Under the pieces are notes generated by a model. The model was not told the DNA's origin. It worked only from the letters and a program-made list of their open reading frames with translations, and ran no database searches. Both the position numbers and the translations under genes were made by a program. Positions 20,101 to 27,394 of a stretch of 64,000 bases of DNA are shown here, piece after piece. Source of the stretch: CAZJYI01 sp964550025 (lineage in GTDB: Bacteria > Verrucomicrobiota > Kiritimatiellia > UBA8416 > CAYOBW01); assembly GCA_964550025.1 (NCBI GenBank), contig CAZJYI010000014.1, forward strand, positions 1-64,000. The letters are read 5' to 3'. Every line of letters starts with the position of its first letter. Positions within the stretch are counted from its first letter, which is position 1.

Positions 20101-20568
20101 GAGCGTGCGTGCGAGCCCCAGGTCGGCCACCTTGACGGTCCCGTCGGCATCGATCATGACGTTGTCCGGCTTGATGTCGCAGTGGATGATCTGCGCCTGC
20201 TGCCACGCGTAGGACAACGCATCCGCCACGCATTCGCCGACGAGAAGGGCATTGGCTTCGGACAGGACCCCTTTGCGCTCCAGCCAGTCCCCGACGGTAT
20301 AGCCGGCGACGAATTCCATCACAAAGAAGTAGACGCCTTCCTGTGCGTTGGCGTCATACACCTGGACGATGCCGGGATGTTTGAGGCGGGCCGCGGCACG
20401 GGCTTCCTCCTGGAAACGCTCAACGTCGGAGGGGTCGGCCGTCAGCCGCGAAGAGAGGACCTTGACGGCCACGGTGCGGTCCAACGACAACTGTCGGGCC
20501 TTCCAGACCGTGGCCATCCCTCCCGTGCCCAGTTTCTCAAGGATTTCAAAGCCTTCAATTTCGACCAT
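17134..20568 (-). CDS. Receptor-like Ser/Thr protein kinase with leucine-rich C-terminus
   Basis: 1144 aa. A PknB-type kinase domain (1-270) has GTGGMATV (14-21), Lys36 in VAVKVL, HCDIKPDN (129-136, Cys replacing Arg of HRD), DLG (149-151) and TPAYMSPEQ. A membrane helix (about 314-336), a Pro-rich linker (344-363) and a helical, charged region follow. The last 300 residues are irregular leucine-rich repeats of about 22-23 residues (MPLEELSLRNTSVRDVASL, LPVRSLTFVKKMPLVKLGL). The topology suggests cytoplasmic kinase and periplasmic LRR sensor. Such large kinases are common in PVC bacteria; ligand and targets are unknown. No phosphatase or sigma factor is adjacent. Confidence 0.9.
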   Translation of the reverse strand: MVEIEGFEILEKLGTGGMATVWKARQLSLDRTVAVKVLSSRLTADPSDVERFQEEARAAARLKHPGIVQVYDANAQEGVYFFVMEFVAGYTVGDWLERKGVLSEANALLVGECVADALSYAWQQAQIIHCDIKPDNVMIDADGTVKVADLGLARTLSRMGHDAYQEEIMGTPAYMSPEQVRGDADLDCRADIYALGATLYQVVTGKMLFEGSAETEIIDLQETERVPDPIDLNPKVSKAMCWLLEKMLAKDRAYRHQDWESVRQDIQRVKKGMLPAGRKLPDGVSTVRRSKRRLHHAPVYPADMRRKRDGVPPFAKVLLAVAGGLVIAIGVLAFREVYNRHRPPPTPTPRPKPAPPTPRPPRPVDTRTQRAKEMYEFAAKWAAEHPAEREDAIRRYRQVAREARGTKYSLMAEDEANKLTETLENDIRSVLADLEEAIADNVDSGEYLEAARIFEEYVGRMAEATRDARLERAAELRKQHEKAAVERAALEAEADKLTAQVLDTVVDAVVSGGAFDGLNQLTDAAREAGLVALTPELETVRGILRRACDVHQAVLDSFREQEGRRVYVELADGRHRFTIDRVHENRIEVRERTGGVGGAERTLSFGVNDLSSREMLARMGSDDEPHVCLAKGMMALNSKAWPHAERYFLSAGPQLSERLVARTRELQTRAADDAAQRALLRLLSSLGIEIDDPEYEEDGWVEAITQRQFTPTIVERTELGVARFIADYGETAFANRAVPVLEVLKNAGVRPEPPAMAPEPDTLAGGRGGDDAGWEQAVVSDHPAFEGLVADNPGVEPHEIRVQKAEDGRLYGIRIRSANIADISALGGVHGLRVLECIVRAQERRKLAGVSAIEDLRLRRLVLENCRFSDLDLLAHMPLEELSLRNTSVRDVASLQNKELLRTLDISGTRVTTLTPLGDLQLEELYLDGLPVRSLTFVKKMPLVKLGLAGTKVADFQPLAAKRLTWLDLRETSAKSLSWLADMPLETLLLSDSRVTDISDLAGMKLFELTLANCLVDDFDVLRGMPLQRLDLSGTAFSETEILSDSSVAYLNLAATDVADLSGLAGAELKSLNITTTDVSDLEALAGMPLVELRCRGALIEDFSPLEETPIRRLWADPKACTSTVREEMETLAQFNGRMIERGD

Positions 20569-21002
20569 CGGACGAACCTGTGCTAATGCGTCGGGCAGTC
20601 AGACAACGCTACGCCCGGGGTGCGGGGAAGACACACACCACCCTTCGGCGCTCGTGGTACGGAACAACTCCTGACCGCTCGCGTCACATGCTTACCAAAT
20701 CTCCAGTAAAGGAAACTATTTTGCTGGTTGACTGAAGTCAATGCTTTTCGCTGAACCACTACTGAGACGTCAGCCGCAGGGCGAATATTTGCAGGAAAAG
20801 GCCGTTTTGGGGTGCAGGCGCGGGGGGAGGGAGCAGGATTGAGGCGGCAAATCGCAGATTTGAGATCTCAGATTTCAGAGGTCAGATCTCAGACTTGAGA
20901 TTTGAGATTTGAGATTTGGCATTTCGAATCTGGCGTTCGAGATCTCAGCAGGCAGACTCCAAAGGTCCGCAAATCAGATCTCGCCGCTGGCGTGGCGCGG
21001 CA
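20569..21002. other. Intergenic with GATTTGAGATTT tract
   Basis: 434 bp with no gene. The first half should hold the kinase promoter. From 20850 to 20952 it is a degenerate tract of AGATTTGAGATCTCAGATTT-like units on both orientations, resembling the shorter copies at 6455-6490 and 17034-17062. Confidence 0.6.
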
Positions 21003-22925
21003 TCAGCGCCCCTGCCCACCGCCCCGCTGCCCCCTGCCAACCGCCCCCCGACGCTCTGCCGCCAGCGCGGTGAGACCGTTGAGCTTGGCAATGATGTAGC
21101 AGGCGCAACTGTGCGGCGGCGCGTATGTCAGACCGTTCGCCGGCACGACGCCATAGAGGCAGGCGCCGCGCACCCAGTCGTTACGGTCCCAATGCTCGGT
21201 ACCGAGATCCACGTACTCGATGCCGGTACGGGACGCCACGATGTACTTCTGCGTGGCCTTGGCCCGATGGCAGCGGTGATGCGGCATGTGCGTGCCGTCG
21301 TCGGCCGGGAAGGACCGAACGACCTCCCCCGTACGCAGGTCATGCCCCGTGAACTTCCCCGTATCGCGCTTGTTGGTGATGGGCGCGGTCCAGACGATCC
21401 CGTCGATGACGAACACGTCTTCGGGGGAATCGTAGCCCGACGGCGGGTGCGGCGCCGTCCAGAGCAACTTCCCGGTCTTCGCCGAAAGCGCGGTCATGGT
21501 GTCGATCCCGCCTTTGTGACGCAGCATCTTCTCGCCGCCCGCGAACACGAGCACGTCATCCGATGCGACCAGCGTGGGAGCGAACCAGGAGCGGATCTGC
21601 GCCGCCCTGGCCACCGGGGGTGACGTCCAAAGCGCCTTGCCGTCGGTCCGGCCCAGAGCACGGATCGCTCTGCCGTCATGGAAGTACACGCGTTTCGCGT
21701 CCACCGTCAACGTCATGGGAACGGCGGCCGATGTCGCTTCCCAGAGCATCTTGCCGGTCTGCGCCGCGACAGCCATGACACGGCGCGGGGCAGGTTTCCA
21801 CGCCCAGGTGTCGGGCTCCGGGCGAAGCTCATTGAAGCTCGCGTACTCGTCTCTGGTAGACCACGGGCGCGCGGTAGGTTTTCCGGCCGCCACCAGGTAA
21901 AGCGTATCCGCCGCGTACAGGATCTCCTCCGTTCCGTCTGTGCCCTCGTACGTACGGATCGTCCGGCCGGTCGCCGCATCGAGGGCCACCACCGGGGCGC
22001 CGAGACCAAGTGTGACGTACACGGCGTCGCCCACCGCCACCAGCCGCCGCGGCAGCTGCGCCGGACCGCTCTTCAGCGGCCAGAGCTGTGTGTGCCAGGT
22101 CTGGATCGGGCGCTGCCAGAGCACGACCCCGCTGAAAGCGTCGCGCGCGACCAGCGCCCAGTCGGACGGCAACTGCACCTCGGCCCGCAGCCCCAGGTCG
22201 ATGACGTAGAAGACGCGGCCGTTGGCGGAGACCATGGCGTTGAAGCTCGACATGTGGTCATGGTGCCGCGTCCAGCTCGGACTGCCGACCCACTGAAGGT
22301 GCTTCGGTGGACCGACGCGGGCATCCTGCCCAACCGCGTTGTTGCTCGGGTCGTGGAGGTAGTGCGTCCAGTCGTCGATGTCGCTCGGGACAGGCTTGCG
22401 GAACGCAAGCCAGCCCTCGCGGAGTGGCGAGTGGCCGGTGGCGAGTGGCGAGAGCTCCGGCAAAGTGGGGCGGGACGGTCCGGCCAGCACCGCAACACCC
22501 CGAGGCGCGAGGACTCGGGCTATCTCCTCCCCCGCCACTTGCCTGTCCGCCATATCCGCGGCGGAGGCGGGCCACTCGCCACTCGCCACTACCATGTTCA
22601 CCACGCCGTCCGCGAACGGCAGGTGCGCGCCGTCGAAGCGGTCGGCGGAAACGGGACCGTAGATTCCCTTCGAGCGGATGTGTTCCCTCGCCGCCGCCAC
22701 CTCCCGGGAATCGCTGTCCAGACCCACAACGAGGTAGCTGTCGCTAGCACGCAGTGCCGCTGTCAGGCGACCATCCCCGCAACCGACGTGCACAACGAGC
22801 CCGCCCTTCACCCCCGAGGCCGCGAGAATCTGTGCCGCCTGCTCCTCCGGCGACGGCGCCGCAACGAGACGGCCCGCAGCCATGACGATGATCAGAGCGG
22901 TGATGGTAATCCTCAATGGTCGCAT
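21003..22925 (-). CDS. Secreted methyltransferase / PQQ-like beta-propeller protein
   Basis: 640 aa. A signal peptide (TALIIVMAAGRLVAA) is followed by a class-I SAM methyltransferase-like domain (VVHVGCGDGRLTAAL, residues about 43-57, then VVGLDSD and LPFADGVVNMVV) and PQQ-like propeller repeats (DAFSGVVLWQRPI, DAATGRTIRTYEG, SAKTGKLLWTAP). This architecture is common in PVC bacteria and its role is unknown; exported methyltransferases lack obvious SAM, so the domain may be vestigial. Family members usually run past 1000 aa with a further propeller part after the APPHSCACYI segment. Here the frame ends 40 residues later in a Gly/Arg tail encoded by a repeat, so the gene is probably truncated. 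Copies of a GAGTGGC repeat also lie inside it. Confidence 0.75.
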   Translation of the reverse strand: MRPLRITITALIIVMAAGRLVAAPSPEEQAAQILAASGVKGGLVVHVGCGDGRLTAALRASDSYLVVGLDSDSREVAAAREHIRSKGIYGPVSADRFDGAHLPFADGVVNMVVASGEWPASAADMADRQVAGEEIARVLAPRGVAVLAGPSRPTLPELSPLATGHSPLREGWLAFRKPVPSDIDDWTHYLHDPSNNAVGQDARVGPPKHLQWVGSPSWTRHHDHMSSFNAMVSANGRVFYVIDLGLRAEVQLPSDWALVARDAFSGVVLWQRPIQTWHTQLWPLKSGPAQLPRRLVAVGDAVYVTLGLGAPVVALDAATGRTIRTYEGTDGTEEILYAADTLYLVAAGKPTARPWSTRDEYASFNELRPEPDTWAWKPAPRRVMAVAAQTGKMLWEATSAAVPMTLTVDAKRVYFHDGRAIRALGRTDGKALWTSPPVARAAQIRSWFAPTLVASDDVLVFAGGEKMLRHKGGIDTMTALSAKTGKLLWTAPHPPSGYDSPEDVFVIDGIVWTAPITNKRDTGKFTGHDLRTGEVVRSFPADDGTHMPHHRCHRAKATQKYIVASRTGIEYVDLGTEHWDRNDWVRGACLYGVVPANGLTYAPPHSCACYIIAKLNGLTALAAERRGAVGRGQRGGGQGR

Positions 22926-23225
22926 AGGTGCCCACCTCCTAATTCAGAATGCTGTCACCATCCGCATCCCGTCCTTCTCTGCGGTCCTGCGGTGCTAGCA
23001 CGCCGACTCCTCGTTCCCCGCAGACTTCTCACACCTCGTGTCCCGGCCTTCCCTTCCCAAATCGTAATCCCACTCCTCTCCCTCACCAATCGCCCCACTG
23101 ACCGCTTCGCGACGATCGGTGTGCCGGAGAGTGCGATTACGATCTGTGAGGGTCGTGCATCCCATCCGTGGGCCTCCCCATCCGCGCGCCTCCCTCCTCC
23201 CCCCGGCAACACGGCACAGATCGGC
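22926..23225. other. Intergenic carrying copy 1 of a 45-bp dispersed repeat
   Basis: 300 bp, no gene. It holds the 45-bp element at 23052-23096 and a related GATTACGAT segment downstream of it. Confidence 0.6.
23052..23096 (+). repeat. 45-bp dispersed repeat, copy 1
   Basis: It starts CCTTCCCAAATCGTAATCCC and ends CACCAATCGCCCC. It matches the reverse complement of 42536-42580 with a single mismatch. Confidence 0.85.
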
Positions 23226-24554
23226 TCACCGCCCGGTCACCAGTTCCCCGCGCAGGAGGATCATGCCGGCGTACCACTCCTGCCCGGCAAACCGCTTCTC
23301 GAAGGCCGCTTCGTCCAGAGCCAACACTTTGGCATTGGGGCCTGACCGTCTCTGCAACAGGCGGCGCTTGTCGGGCATCTCCTCGGCGATCTCCATCGCG
23401 ACCGTGTGGACCTTCCCCGGGTCAAGGCCGGTTGCCACCGACAGCGTCGCCAGCCGGTGATAGGTGCAATACGCATCAAAGCGGTCGCGCGGTTTCTGCG
23501 GCTTGCCGTCGACGGTGACCTTCACCTTCCCGCATGACGGGCCGAGCAGATCGTAAATCTTAACGTCCGTCCCGCGGAACTTGAAGGTCACGCGCTCGCC
23601 GGGCTTCTGCGCCAGCCACATCTCGGACATGCGGTTGCGGAAGCGCTTCGACATGGCGTCTTTCGCCGGATCGAGCTTGCGCCAGCCGGGGGACAGCACC
23701 GCCCTGCTCAGCGGGACCATGCCGGCATCCTCCCAGTTGTCGTCGACAAACGGCGCCGGCAGCTTGTGCGCTCCCGGTTCCCCCGCCCCGCGAATCCCGG
23801 CCATCGCGCGCACCACGGCTCGCAGGTAGAGGATGTGACCCGTATCGTCATAGGGGTGAACGCCGTCCCTGGAGAAATAGTACGTCCCCTGCTCCATGGC
23901 CGCCAGGCGCTCGGCCTTCGGTTTGTCCTCAGCAAAGACGACCTTGCCGGCCTTCTCGAGCAGCGCGACATCGAGCCCCATGTGAATCGACGGAATGGCG
24001 TAGTGGTCTGCCAGGGCCTCCATGGCGCTGGCGGCGCGCGGGTACTTGCCGTTCTGGAGGTCACCCAGCATGTTCCGGGTAAGGGTGTAGACGTAGCAGA
24101 TGTCGGTGGTCGGGTCCGCCTTCCAGGTCTGCCGCACGATGCCTTCCATCGATTTGTGAATGCGGTCGGGCGGAGCGCCACCGTCGTTCACCGCAAACTC
24201 GACAAACAGGAGGTCGGGCTTGTGCTGCAGGACATCCTGACGCAGACGGTAGACACCAAGGTCGGATCCGGTCCCCCCGATCGCCGCGTTGATCTGATCG
24301 ACTTCCGCCTCGGGGAACTGCTCCCTGAACCAACCCAGCGTCTTGGGTCGCCACCCGTTCTGCGCCGTAATGCTCCCCCCGAGGTAGGCGATCTTCACCG
24401 CCTTACCGGAACGGAGCTTCGCGAACACGTTCGGACAGCCCCCGCGCACCGTGAACGGCACCGCATCCCGCAGCGGGTACGGCTCGGCGGCCGGAGCGGC
24501 CAGGGCAAACACGGCCACGAGTGCAAACACCGGGGAAAACACCCTTGTCTTCAT
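23226..24554 (-). CDS. Secreted SGNH/GDSL hydrolase
   Basis: 442 aa from ATG 24554 (MKTRVFSPVFALVAVFALAA, a signal peptide, with a purine-rich AGGGAACG upstream); the longer frame upstream only translates a tandem repeat. SGNH blocks are present: AYLGGSITAQNGWRP (catalytic Ser), INAAIGGTGSDLG (Gly/Asn region), FVEFAVNDGG and DGVHPYDDTG (Asp/His). The C-terminal 150 residues form a separate beta-rich module. Such enzymes deacetylate polysaccharides or cleave esters outside the cell. It sits downstream of lacI in the same orientation and next to the sulfatase/GH locus, which supports a polysaccharide side-chain role. Confidence 0.85.
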   Translation of the reverse strand: MKTRVFSPVFALVAVFALAAPAAEPYPLRDAVPFTVRGGCPNVFAKLRSGKAVKIAYLGGSITAQNGWRPKTLGWFREQFPEAEVDQINAAIGGTGSDLGVYRLRQDVLQHKPDLLFVEFAVNDGGAPPDRIHKSMEGIVRQTWKADPTTDICYVYTLTRNMLGDLQNGKYPRAASAMEALADHYAIPSIHMGLDVALLEKAGKVVFAEDKPKAERLAAMEQGTYYFSRDGVHPYDDTGHILYLRAVVRAMAGIRGAGEPGAHKLPAPFVDDNWEDAGMVPLSRAVLSPGWRKLDPAKDAMSKRFRNRMSEMWLAQKPGERVTFKFRGTDVKIYDLLGPSCGKVKVTVDGKPQKPRDRFDAYCTYHRLATLSVATGLDPGKVHTVAMEIAEEMPDKRRLLQRRSGPNAKVLALDEAAFEKRFAGQEWYAGMILLRGELVTGR

Positions 24555-24581
24555 CGTTCCCTCTCCCCTCTCCAACATAGG

Positions 24582-24634
24582 TCCCATAGCTCCCATCCGT
24601 CCCATAGCTCCCATGCGTCCCATGGGACCCACTC
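24582..24634. repeat. 18-bp tandem repeat (about 2.6 copies)
   Basis: TCCCATAGCTCCCATCCG (24582-24599) is followed by a copy with one change (24600-24617) and a partial third. It lies between lacI and the SGNH gene. Confidence 0.85.
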
Positions 24635-24643
24635 TCCTCCCCA

Positions 24644-25633
24644 TCAGCAGCCGCACGTCTTCCGCACGACCAACCGCGAAGCCATCACCGTGTGGCGGTT
24701 GGACAGATCCTCGTCAAGACTGGCCAGGGCCAGGCGCGCGGCTTCACGTCCCATGTCGAAAAGCGGAACATTCACCGTGGTCAGTCCCACAAGCTCCGCC
24801 GCCTCGCAATCGTCAAAACCGGCCATGGCCACGTCACCCGGCGCATCCAGGCCGTTCTCGCGCAGTACGGCCAGCGCCCCCATTGCCATGGCGTCGTTGA
24901 GGCACAACACGGCCTCGGGCGGGCCGCCCGCGTCGAGCAACCCGGCCATCAAGCGGCGGCCGCTTGCCATTGTGAAATCGCCTGTGAGGATTCGCACCTC
25001 CGGCAGCTCGTGTCCCACACGTTCAACGGCCGCACGGCATCCCAGCAGGCGTTCGCGGCTGTCATAGCCATCCCTCGGTCCCGTGAGAACGGCCATGTCA
25101 CGGTAACCGTGATCCAGCAGGTGCGACGCGACAGCGTCCATCCCGTTGCGGTTGTCGAGCGATACCGACGGGATGCCCTGCTCCACCGCCGGGGTATCGA
25201 CCACTACGAGCGGTACCCCCTCGTCGCGGAGCCCCGCGAGGAAGTCTCCGGGCATGTCCAGGTTCACGACGATCAGAGCATCGACACGCCGTTCCCGGAC
25301 AAAGCGCCTGAGCAGGTCCTGCTCGTCGTCTTCACCGTGACCAAAGGCCGTCATGAGGTGGTAATCCTGTTCCGCGGCCACGCGGTTGATGCCGATGAGA
25401 AGCTCCGTAAAGAAGCCGCTCCCCACGTAGGGCGAGAAGACCCCGATCGTCTTCGTTCCTTGGCCGGCCAGGGCCCGTGCCGCCGACGAGGGGTGGTAAT
25501 TCAGTTCCGCCATGACCCGCAGCACGCGCTTGCGCGTGTCTTCCCGAACCAGGGGGCTGTCGTTCAGCACACGGGACACCGTGGCTTTGGAAAGGCCCGT
25601 TGCCCGGCAGATATCCTTGAGGGTCGCGCTCAT
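24644..25633 (-). CDS. LacI-family transcriptional regulator
   Basis: 329 aa from ATG 25633; a start six codons upstream is possible. The N-terminal helix-turn-helix and hinge read LKDICRATGLSKATVSRVLN and YHPSSAARALAGQ. The periplasmic-binding-protein fold follows (TIGVFSPYVGSGFF, MAGFDDCEAAELVGLTTVNV). It ends in the common LacI-type tail RLVVRKTCGC. The sugar ligand cannot be deduced. It is divergent from a sulfatase across a perfect palindrome (25711-25730) of the type bound by LacI dimers, and a weaker half-match overlaps its own leader, so it likely represses both the sulfatase/GH94 genes and itself. Confidence 0.93.
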   Translation of the reverse strand: MSATLKDICRATGLSKATVSRVLNDSPLVREDTRKRVLRVMAELNYHPSSAARALAGQGTKTIGVFSPYVGSGFFTELLIGINRVAAEQDYHLMTAFGHGEDDEQDLLRRFVRERRVDALIVVNLDMPGDFLAGLRDEGVPLVVVDTPAVEQGIPSVSLDNRNGMDAVASHLLDHGYRDMAVLTGPRDGYDSRERLLGCRAAVERVGHELPEVRILTGDFTMASGRRLMAGLLDAGGPPEAVLCLNDAMAMGALAVLRENGLDAPGDVAMAGFDDCEAAELVGLTTVNVPLFDMGREAARLALASLDEDLSNRHTVMASRLVVRKTCGC

Positions 25634-25653
25634 TGATGTAACCGATTTCAACC
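25634..25653. promoter_or_regulatory. Weaker second LacI operator (O2)
   Basis: ATGTAACC-GATTTCAA matches the left half of the main operator in 8 of 8 bases and the right half in 5 of 8. It abuts the lacI start codon, 77 bp centre-to-centre from the main site. Occupancy is a guess; repression looping or autoregulation is possible. Confidence 0.4.
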
Positions 25654-25684
25654 GAAACTACCCGCAGAACTACAAAAACGCAAG

Positions 25685-25713
25685 AATATCTATTCTCCTG
25701 TTGACACCTGCAA
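25685..25713 (-). promoter_or_regulatory. Candidate lacI promoter
   Basis: On the minus strand TTGCAG (25708-25713) and GATATT (25685-25690) lie 17 nt apart; the -35 overlaps the main operator. Confidence 0.35.
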
Positions 25714-25729
25714 TGTAACCGGTTACATT
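25701..25729 (+). promoter_or_regulatory. Promoter of the sulfatase/GH94 genes
   Basis: A consensus -35 TTGACA (25701-25706) and -10 TACATT (25724-25729) are separated by 17 nt. The operator palindrome covers most of the spacer and the -10, so a bound repressor would exclude RNA polymerase. Confidence 0.6.
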
Positions 25730-25730
25730 G
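25711..25730. promoter_or_regulatory. Main LacI operator (O1), perfect 20-bp palindrome
   Basis: CAATGTAACCGGTTACATTG is its own reverse complement and has the central CG of LacI/GalR sites. It lies in the divergent region between lacI and sulfatase 1. Confidence 0.85.
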
Positions 25731-25753
25731 CTTGCACCATATGGAGGTGTTTC

Positions 25754-27394
25754 ATGGCAGAGAGTACCGTCGGCAGGTGTTGGTATCGGGACGTGGGTAT
25801 GGCAGGAATGCTGGTGGCGCTTCTGCTCGGAGCGGCGGCGGCCCATGCGGCCGACCGGCCCAACATCCTGTTCATCTTCAGCGACGATCACGCGCTGCGC
25901 ACGATCGGGGCATACAACAGTGAGTTCAAGGGGACGCCGAACATCGACCGGCTGGCGGCCGGCGGCGCCGTCTTCACCCGGAGTTTCAACTGCAACAGCA
26001 TCTGTCAGCCAAGTCGTGCCGCCATCCTGACCGGCAAGCACAGTCACCTGAACGGTGTCCTGACAAATGGGTCCGCCTGGAACAGCGGGCAGCAGATCTT
26101 CACTCGCCTTTTGAAGCGCGCGGGGTACCAGACGGCCATGATCGGCAAATGGCACATGCATCCCCTACCGTCGGACGAGTTTGACTACCACAAGACGCTG
26201 ACCGCCAACGGCGGCCAGGGACGGTACTACAATCCGGCGTTTGTCGCCCACGACAGCAGCGTCGTCATCGAAGAGGGGTATTCGACCGACATCATTACAC
26301 GGGAGTCGATTGCGTGGATGGAGAGCCGCGACAAGAAGAGGCCCTTTCTGATGATGTGCCAGTACAAGGCGCCTCACACGAACGTGATGCCCCCGCTGAG
26401 GAACCTGGGCCTGTATCGGGACGAGGACATTCCCATCCCCGACACCTACTTCGACGACTACGGCGGTCGGACGAAGTACCTCAAGCACAGTTGGATGCGG
26501 ATGCACGGCATGAGGTCGCCGGGAGTTCTGAAGATCACGCCGCCCTACGGTGAGTACGAGTTGCCCGGGAAATCCAAGGGGCCGGAGCAGCAGTACAGGG
26601 GAGACTACGCCTTTCTCGCCAACATGACCGAGGCGCAGCGCAAGGAGTGGCACAAACACTACGATCCGCAGAATGCCGACTACCGCAAGCGCGTGGCGTC
26701 AGGCGAGCTCACGGGAGACAAGCTGTCGGAATACCGCTACCAGCGCTACATGAAGGACTATCTCCGCGTGGTGGCCGCGATCGACGAGAACGTCGGGCGA
26801 CTGCTGGACTGGGTCGACCGCACCGGCCTGGGCGAAAACACTATCGTGGTCTACTCCTCCGACCAGGGCTTCTTCCTGGGCGAGCACGGGTGGAGCGACA
26901 AGCGGCTGATGTACGAGGAGTCGCTATCCATGCCCTTCATCATCCGCTGGCCGGGTCGCATCAAGCCGGGGCAGCGCATTGATGCGATGATCCAGAATAT
27001 CGACTACGCGCCAACATTCCTGGATGTAGCGGGAGTCGAGATCCCGGGCGACATGCAGGGCCGATCGCTTGTCCCACTCTTCGACGGACAGACGCCCGAC
27101 GATTGGCGCCGGTCGATCTACTACCACTACTACCACAGCGGGGCCTACAACCTGCCCAAGATCGAGGGCGTGCGCGACGGTCAGTACAAGCTGATCCGCT
27201 ACTACGGGCACCCCAGGTTGGATTTCGGGGAACAGTGGGAGCTCTTTGACTTGGAGAAGGACCCCAAAGAGATGCGGTCGGCGTACTACAACCCGTTTTA
27301 CGAGGACATCAAGACGCGCCTGATGGATGAGCTGCGCCGTCTGCGAAGACAATACCGCGTGCCGCAGGCCGGTGCAGCGGAGGGCCGGCCATGA
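25754..27394 (+). CDS. Secreted type I sulfatase (formylglycine Cys type), sulfatase 1
   Basis: 546 aa. GGAGGTG lies 7 nt before the ATG. A signal peptide (MLVALLLGAAAAHAA) is followed by RPNILFIFSDDHALRT (metal-binding Asp pair) and the maturation motif CQPSR with Cys84, the residue converted to formylglycine, in SICQPSRAAILTGKH. The later metal-site segment reads IVVYSSDQGFFLGEHGW. Length and sequence resemble the heparan N-sulfatase/iduronate-sulfatase-like group widespread in PVC polysaccharide degraders. The substrate is a sulfated glycan, not identifiable from sequence. It is first gene of the LacI-controlled unit and its stop overlaps the next start (ATGA). Confidence 0.92.
   Translation: MAESTVGRCWYRDVGMAGMLVALLLGAAAAHAADRPNILFIFSDDHALRTIGAYNSEFKGTPNIDRLAAGGAVFTRSFNCNSICQPSRAAILTGKHSHLNGVLTNGSAWNSGQQIFTRLLKRAGYQTAMIGKWHMHPLPSDEFDYHKTLTANGGQGRYYNPAFVAHDSSVVIEEGYSTDIITRESIAWMESRDKKRPFLMMCQYKAPHTNVMPPLRNLGLYRDEDIPIPDTYFDDYGGRTKYLKHSWMRMHGMRSPGVLKITPPYGEYELPGKSKGPEQQYRGDYAFLANMTEAQRKEWHKHYDPQNADYRKRVASGELTGDKLSEYRYQRYMKDYLRVVAAIDENVGRLLDWVDRTGLGENTIVVYSSDQGFFLGEHGWSDKRLMYEESLSMPFIIRWPGRIKPGQRIDAMIQNIDYAPTFLDVAGVEIPGDMQGRSLVPLFDGQTPDDWRRSIYYHYYHSGAYNLPKIEGVRDGQYKLIRYYGHPRLDFGEQWELFDLEKDPKEMRSAYYNPFYEDIKTRLMDELRRLRRQYRVPQAGAAEGRP

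Noticed and set aside
20850..20952. Possible CRISPR array
   Set aside because: Units are short, degenerate and overlapping, without constant repeats and unique spacers of even length; no cas genes in the window.
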